Source of the DNA: Treponema sp. UBA937
Lineage (GTDB): Bacteria; Spirochaetota; Spirochaetia; Treponematales; Breznakiellaceae
NCBI GenBank assembly: GCA_002293455.1
Contig: DBDH01000081.1
Location: 44,268 to 51,121, forward strand
Length of the DNA stretch: 6,854 nt
Direction of reading: 5' to 3'
Positions 4,806 through 6,854 of the stretch are shown piece by piece; position 1 is the first letter of the stretch; each line of letters begins with the position of its first letter. Made by a program: the position numbers and the translations under genes. The notes beneath the pieces were generated by a model, which worked only from the letters and a program-made list of their open reading frames with translations, did not search any database and was not told where the DNA came from.

Positions 4806-6566
4806 ATGTCATCAACTGTATCAGTAACCGATTCCATATCAAGCCCCTTTATCAGCAATGTAACCTTGTACAAGGCGGATAGCCTTGACATAAGCGCGCT
4901 TATCGGCAAATCACAGGACTGCGACATTGTCCTGCCCGGCGGCAAAAGCAGGCAGATGAACGGTCTGGTACATAAAGCCGCGCGGGGGCTGTCCACCGTC
5001 CGCTCCACAGACTACACCATGGAGCTTCGCCCGTGGTTTTACTTCCTCCAATACGGCCGCGGCTGCCGCCTGTTTCAGAACCAAACCGCGGCAGAGATAC
5101 TCACCGCTGTTGCGAAGGAGTCCGGCTATACGGACATAAAAAACGCCCTTACCGCAAAGTATTCCAAACTTGAATACGTTATACAATACAACGAAAGCGA
5201 TTTCGATTTTCTCAGCCGCTTACTGGAAGAGGCGGGAATTTTTTATTACTTCACCCATGAAAAGGGCAGGCACACTATGGTTCTGGCGGATAGTCCTCAG
5301 GGCTGCCAAACCGGGCCGGAGCTGCAGTGGACAGGTGAAAACGCCCCCGAAACTCCCGACGCCTGTATCTGGAATGTGCAGCTGGAAGCATCTGTTCAGC
5401 CCTCGGCGGTGCAGGTAGATGATAATAACTATACAAACTTTGCCGCCAAACTCCTTGCCAAAAGCGGCAAAGGCTATCCAATGGAGGCGGAATTCGGCAC
5501 AGGACACCGCACCCAGTCGGATGGTGAAACCATATCAAGCCGCCGTCTGGAGGGCTATGAAAACGCGGGACTGGAACTTCTCGCCGAAAGCTCCCACTCA
5601 GGGCTTAGCGCCGGAATGATCTTTACCTTAAAAGGGCATCCGGACAGTATATTCAATAAAAAATGGCTCATAACTTCCATGGAGATGCGGATAGATACCT
5701 CAGGCGGAGCCCGGGCTGTACTGCGGGCCATACCGGGGGATAAAACATTCCGCCCCTGCCGCATACATCATCAAAACGCCGCGGAATTATTCAAAGGCGT
5801 GGTCTGCGGTAAATCGGGAGAAGATATCTGGACTGATGAATACGGCCGCATTAAGGTGCGCTTTCATTGGGATCACAATACAAAGGCGGATGAAAACGCT
5901 TCTATTTGGCTGCGGACGGCGCAGTCTTATGCCGGCAAAGGGCATGGAGTACAAATTCTGCCAAAAGTGGGTGACGAAGTGTTGATACAATTTTTTGACG
6001 GCGAACCTATAATCGTGGGCTCGGTCTACAATTCCGCCGCCCGCCCTCCTTTTCCGCTGCCGGATAACAAAACGGTGAATGGCATAAAAACGCAAGCAAA
6101 AAACGAAATCAGCCTGGATGACAAAAAAGATGCGGAACGCCTCTATATTCATGCCCAGAAATTGCTGGAAATTGCAGCCGAGAACGAACGCAAAGCGGTT
6201 ATCTTAGGCGAGGGGGGCGACAGCCTGATTCTGCAGAAGGGTAACCGCACAGTAGAGCTGAAAAAGGGGAACGATATCCTGAAAGTAAAAGGGGACCGTA
6301 CCATAGAGGTGAACGGCAATTACAGCATTACCATAAAAGGCGACCTGTCGATTAAAGCCAAAAACATCAAGCTGGAATCGGATAAGGCCTTACATGCCGA
6401 AACCGGCGCGGCTCTGGAGATAAAAGCCGGAACCAACTTGAAAGCCGAAAGCAAAGCCACCCTCGATCTTTCCGGAGTCATGTTTAAACTTGCGGGTTCC
6501 ACCAAAGGCGAGGTCAGCGGCAGCGGATTACTGGAGGTTAAAGGCGGCCTGATTAAATTGAATTAA
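4806..6566 (+). CDS. vgrG: VgrG, T6SS spike protein
   Basis: This 586-residue protein trimerises to form the tip of the Hcp tube and carries effectors. Residues 1 to about 310 form the gp27-like base; visible marks are DSISSPF, LIGK, ELRPWFYFL, CRLFQNQTAAEIL, YVIQYNESDFDFLSRLLEEAG and FYYF. An OB-fold gp5-like domain follows, with the hallmark GRIKVRFHWD near 346-355, GKGHGVQILPKVGDEVLIQF, and DGEPIIVGSVYN. From about residue 455 there is a regular beta-helix needle built of short alternating strands such as TVELKKGNDILKVKGDRTIE. It ends in KGGLIKLN, with no effector domain and no obvious adaptor tail. The N-terminus begins about 10-20 residues later than in many VgrGs, so the first strand may be missing. 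Codons 31-58 are duplicated upstream at 4440. Confidence 0.95.
   Translation: MSSTVSVTDSISSPFISNVTLYKADSLDISALIGKSQDCDIVLPGGKSRQMNGLVHKAARGLSTVRSTDYTMELRPWFYFLQYGRGCRLFQNQTAAEILTAVAKESGYTDIKNALTAKYSKLEYVIQYNESDFDFLSRLLEEAGIFYYFTHEKGRHTMVLADSPQGCQTGPELQWTGENAPETPDACIWNVQLEASVQPSAVQVDDNNYTNFAAKLLAKSGKGYPMEAEFGTGHRTQSDGETISSRRLEGYENAGLELLAESSHSGLSAGMIFTLKGHPDSIFNKKWLITSMEMRIDTSGGARAVLRAIPGDKTFRPCRIHHQNAAELFKGVVCGKSGEDIWTDEYGRIKVRFHWDHNTKADENASIWLRTAQSYAGKGHGVQILPKVGDEVLIQFFDGEPIIVGSVYNSAARPPFPLPDNKTVNGIKTQAKNEISLDDKKDAERLYIHAQKLLEIAAENERKAVILGEGGDSLILQKGNRTVELKKGNDILKVKGDRTIEVNGNYSITIKGDLSIKAKNIKLESDKALHAETGAALEIKAGTNLKAESKATLDLSGVMFKLAGSTKGEVSGSGLLEVKGGLIKLN
4895..4978 (+). repeat. 84-base direct repeat, copy 2 (inside vgrG)
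   Basis: This is the partner of 4440-4523, inside the intact vgrG. It encodes the end of the first strand region of the gp27-like domain (ALIGKSQDCDIVLPGG through HK). The two copies are in the same orientation, so recombination between them would delete 455 bases including the broken ORF at 4580. Confidence 0.95.
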
Positions 6567-6576
6567 GGAAATAATT

Positions 6577-6854
6577 ATGAACAATTATGAAAGACCTGTT
6601 TTTTGGTACTCTGGACAGTTTCTGGATCCTCAGCATTTTCAGCAGATGGACAGCCATCACCATAATCAGCTCGCCGCCGCCTTTTCCGCCGCCTGCCCTT
6701 ATCCGTGGGGGGCGGGGAGAGTGGAGATCGATGAAGCTGCTTTGGCTTTGGGTACTCTCAAAGTACGCAAGGCGGAGCTGCTTTTTCCCGATGCCTCACG
6801 GGCCATCGTTGAACCGGTGCGTCATGAAGGCAATGCGGTGATAGAGACCCTTGA
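6577..6854 (+). CDS. tssK: TssK, T6SS baseplate-to-membrane connector (3' end outside window)
   Basis: The frame from ATG 6577 stays open to the window edge and gives 92 residues. TssK is the trimeric adaptor that links the TssEFG wedge to the TssJLM membrane complex. The visible N-terminus is typical: MNNYERPVFWYSGQFLDPQHFQQMD, a form of the V-x-W-x-x-G-x-F-L-x-P-Q-H-F-Q-Q motif, then PYPWGAGRVEID with the conserved Y-x-W-G, and ALALGTLKVRKAELLFPD, where the family has a PDG-type turn. It starts 10 bases after the vgrG stop, with AAGGAAA as ribosome site. A different frame with an ATG at 6587 is only a shadow of this gene. Confidence 0.93.
   Translation, partial: MNNYERPVFWYSGQFLDPQHFQQMDSHHHNQLAAAFSAACPYPWGAGRVEIDEAALALGTLKVRKAELLFPDASRAIVEPVRHEGNAVIETL

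Noticed and set aside
4422..5008. Two minus-strand frames (4422-4646 and 4685-5008) that share an identical segment, as if paralogous
   Set aside because: The shared segment is just the complement of the 84-base vgrG repeat; neither looks like a real protein.
6587..6841. 84-residue open frame at the right end
   Set aside because: It overlaps in another frame a clear TssK N-terminus that begins at 6577 and runs off the window; the peptide is arginine/proline-rich noise.

Overview
The window is a section of a type VI secretion system (T6SS) structural operon with every gene on the + strand. Reading left to right: the 3' end of tssE, complete tssF, an AT-rich cargo gene, complete tssG, a second AT-rich cargo gene, about 510 bases of gene debris, a complete vgrG, and the 5' end of tssK. 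A T6SS means a Gram-negative (diderm) organism. Core-gene codon use is moderately GC-rich, but I cannot assign a genus; a proteobacterium or a host-associated spirochaete would both fit. No promoter or strong terminator is visible, and gaps and overlaps are short up to 4291, so most of it looks co-transcribed.

The core genes encode baseplate and spike parts. TssE, TssF, TssG and TssK form the wedge complex that docks on the membrane complex. VgrG is the spike that carries effectors. This VgrG ends after its beta-helix needle and has no effector extension, so toxic cargo should be separate proteins.

Two non-core genes sit between structural genes, and I read both as candidate effectors. The 195-residue protein between tssF and tssG carries a Thr-x5-Cys...His arrangement inside an LTGC motif. 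It matches the catalytic site of the CNF1/BLF1 glutamine deamidase toxins: Thr-Cys spacing as in BLF1, Cys-His spacing as in CNF1. The 222-residue protein between tssG and the debris resembles the HopA1 / phosphothreonine-lyase type of fold, with weaker support. Both families are known for acting on eukaryotic proteins. No recognisable immunity gene lies beside either. This suggests, but does not prove, a T6SS aimed at a eukaryotic host.

The stretch 4292-4805 is the most unusual part structurally. It appears to hold a decayed echo of the tssG 3' end, a 17-codon ORF with its own ribosome binding site, a fragment of vgrG that is 83/84 identical to the intact gene and then abruptly degenerate, and the 5' end of a second effector-like gene whose N-terminus resembles that of the HopA1-like protein. 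Together these look like scars from repeated swapping of cargo genes between tssG and vgrG.
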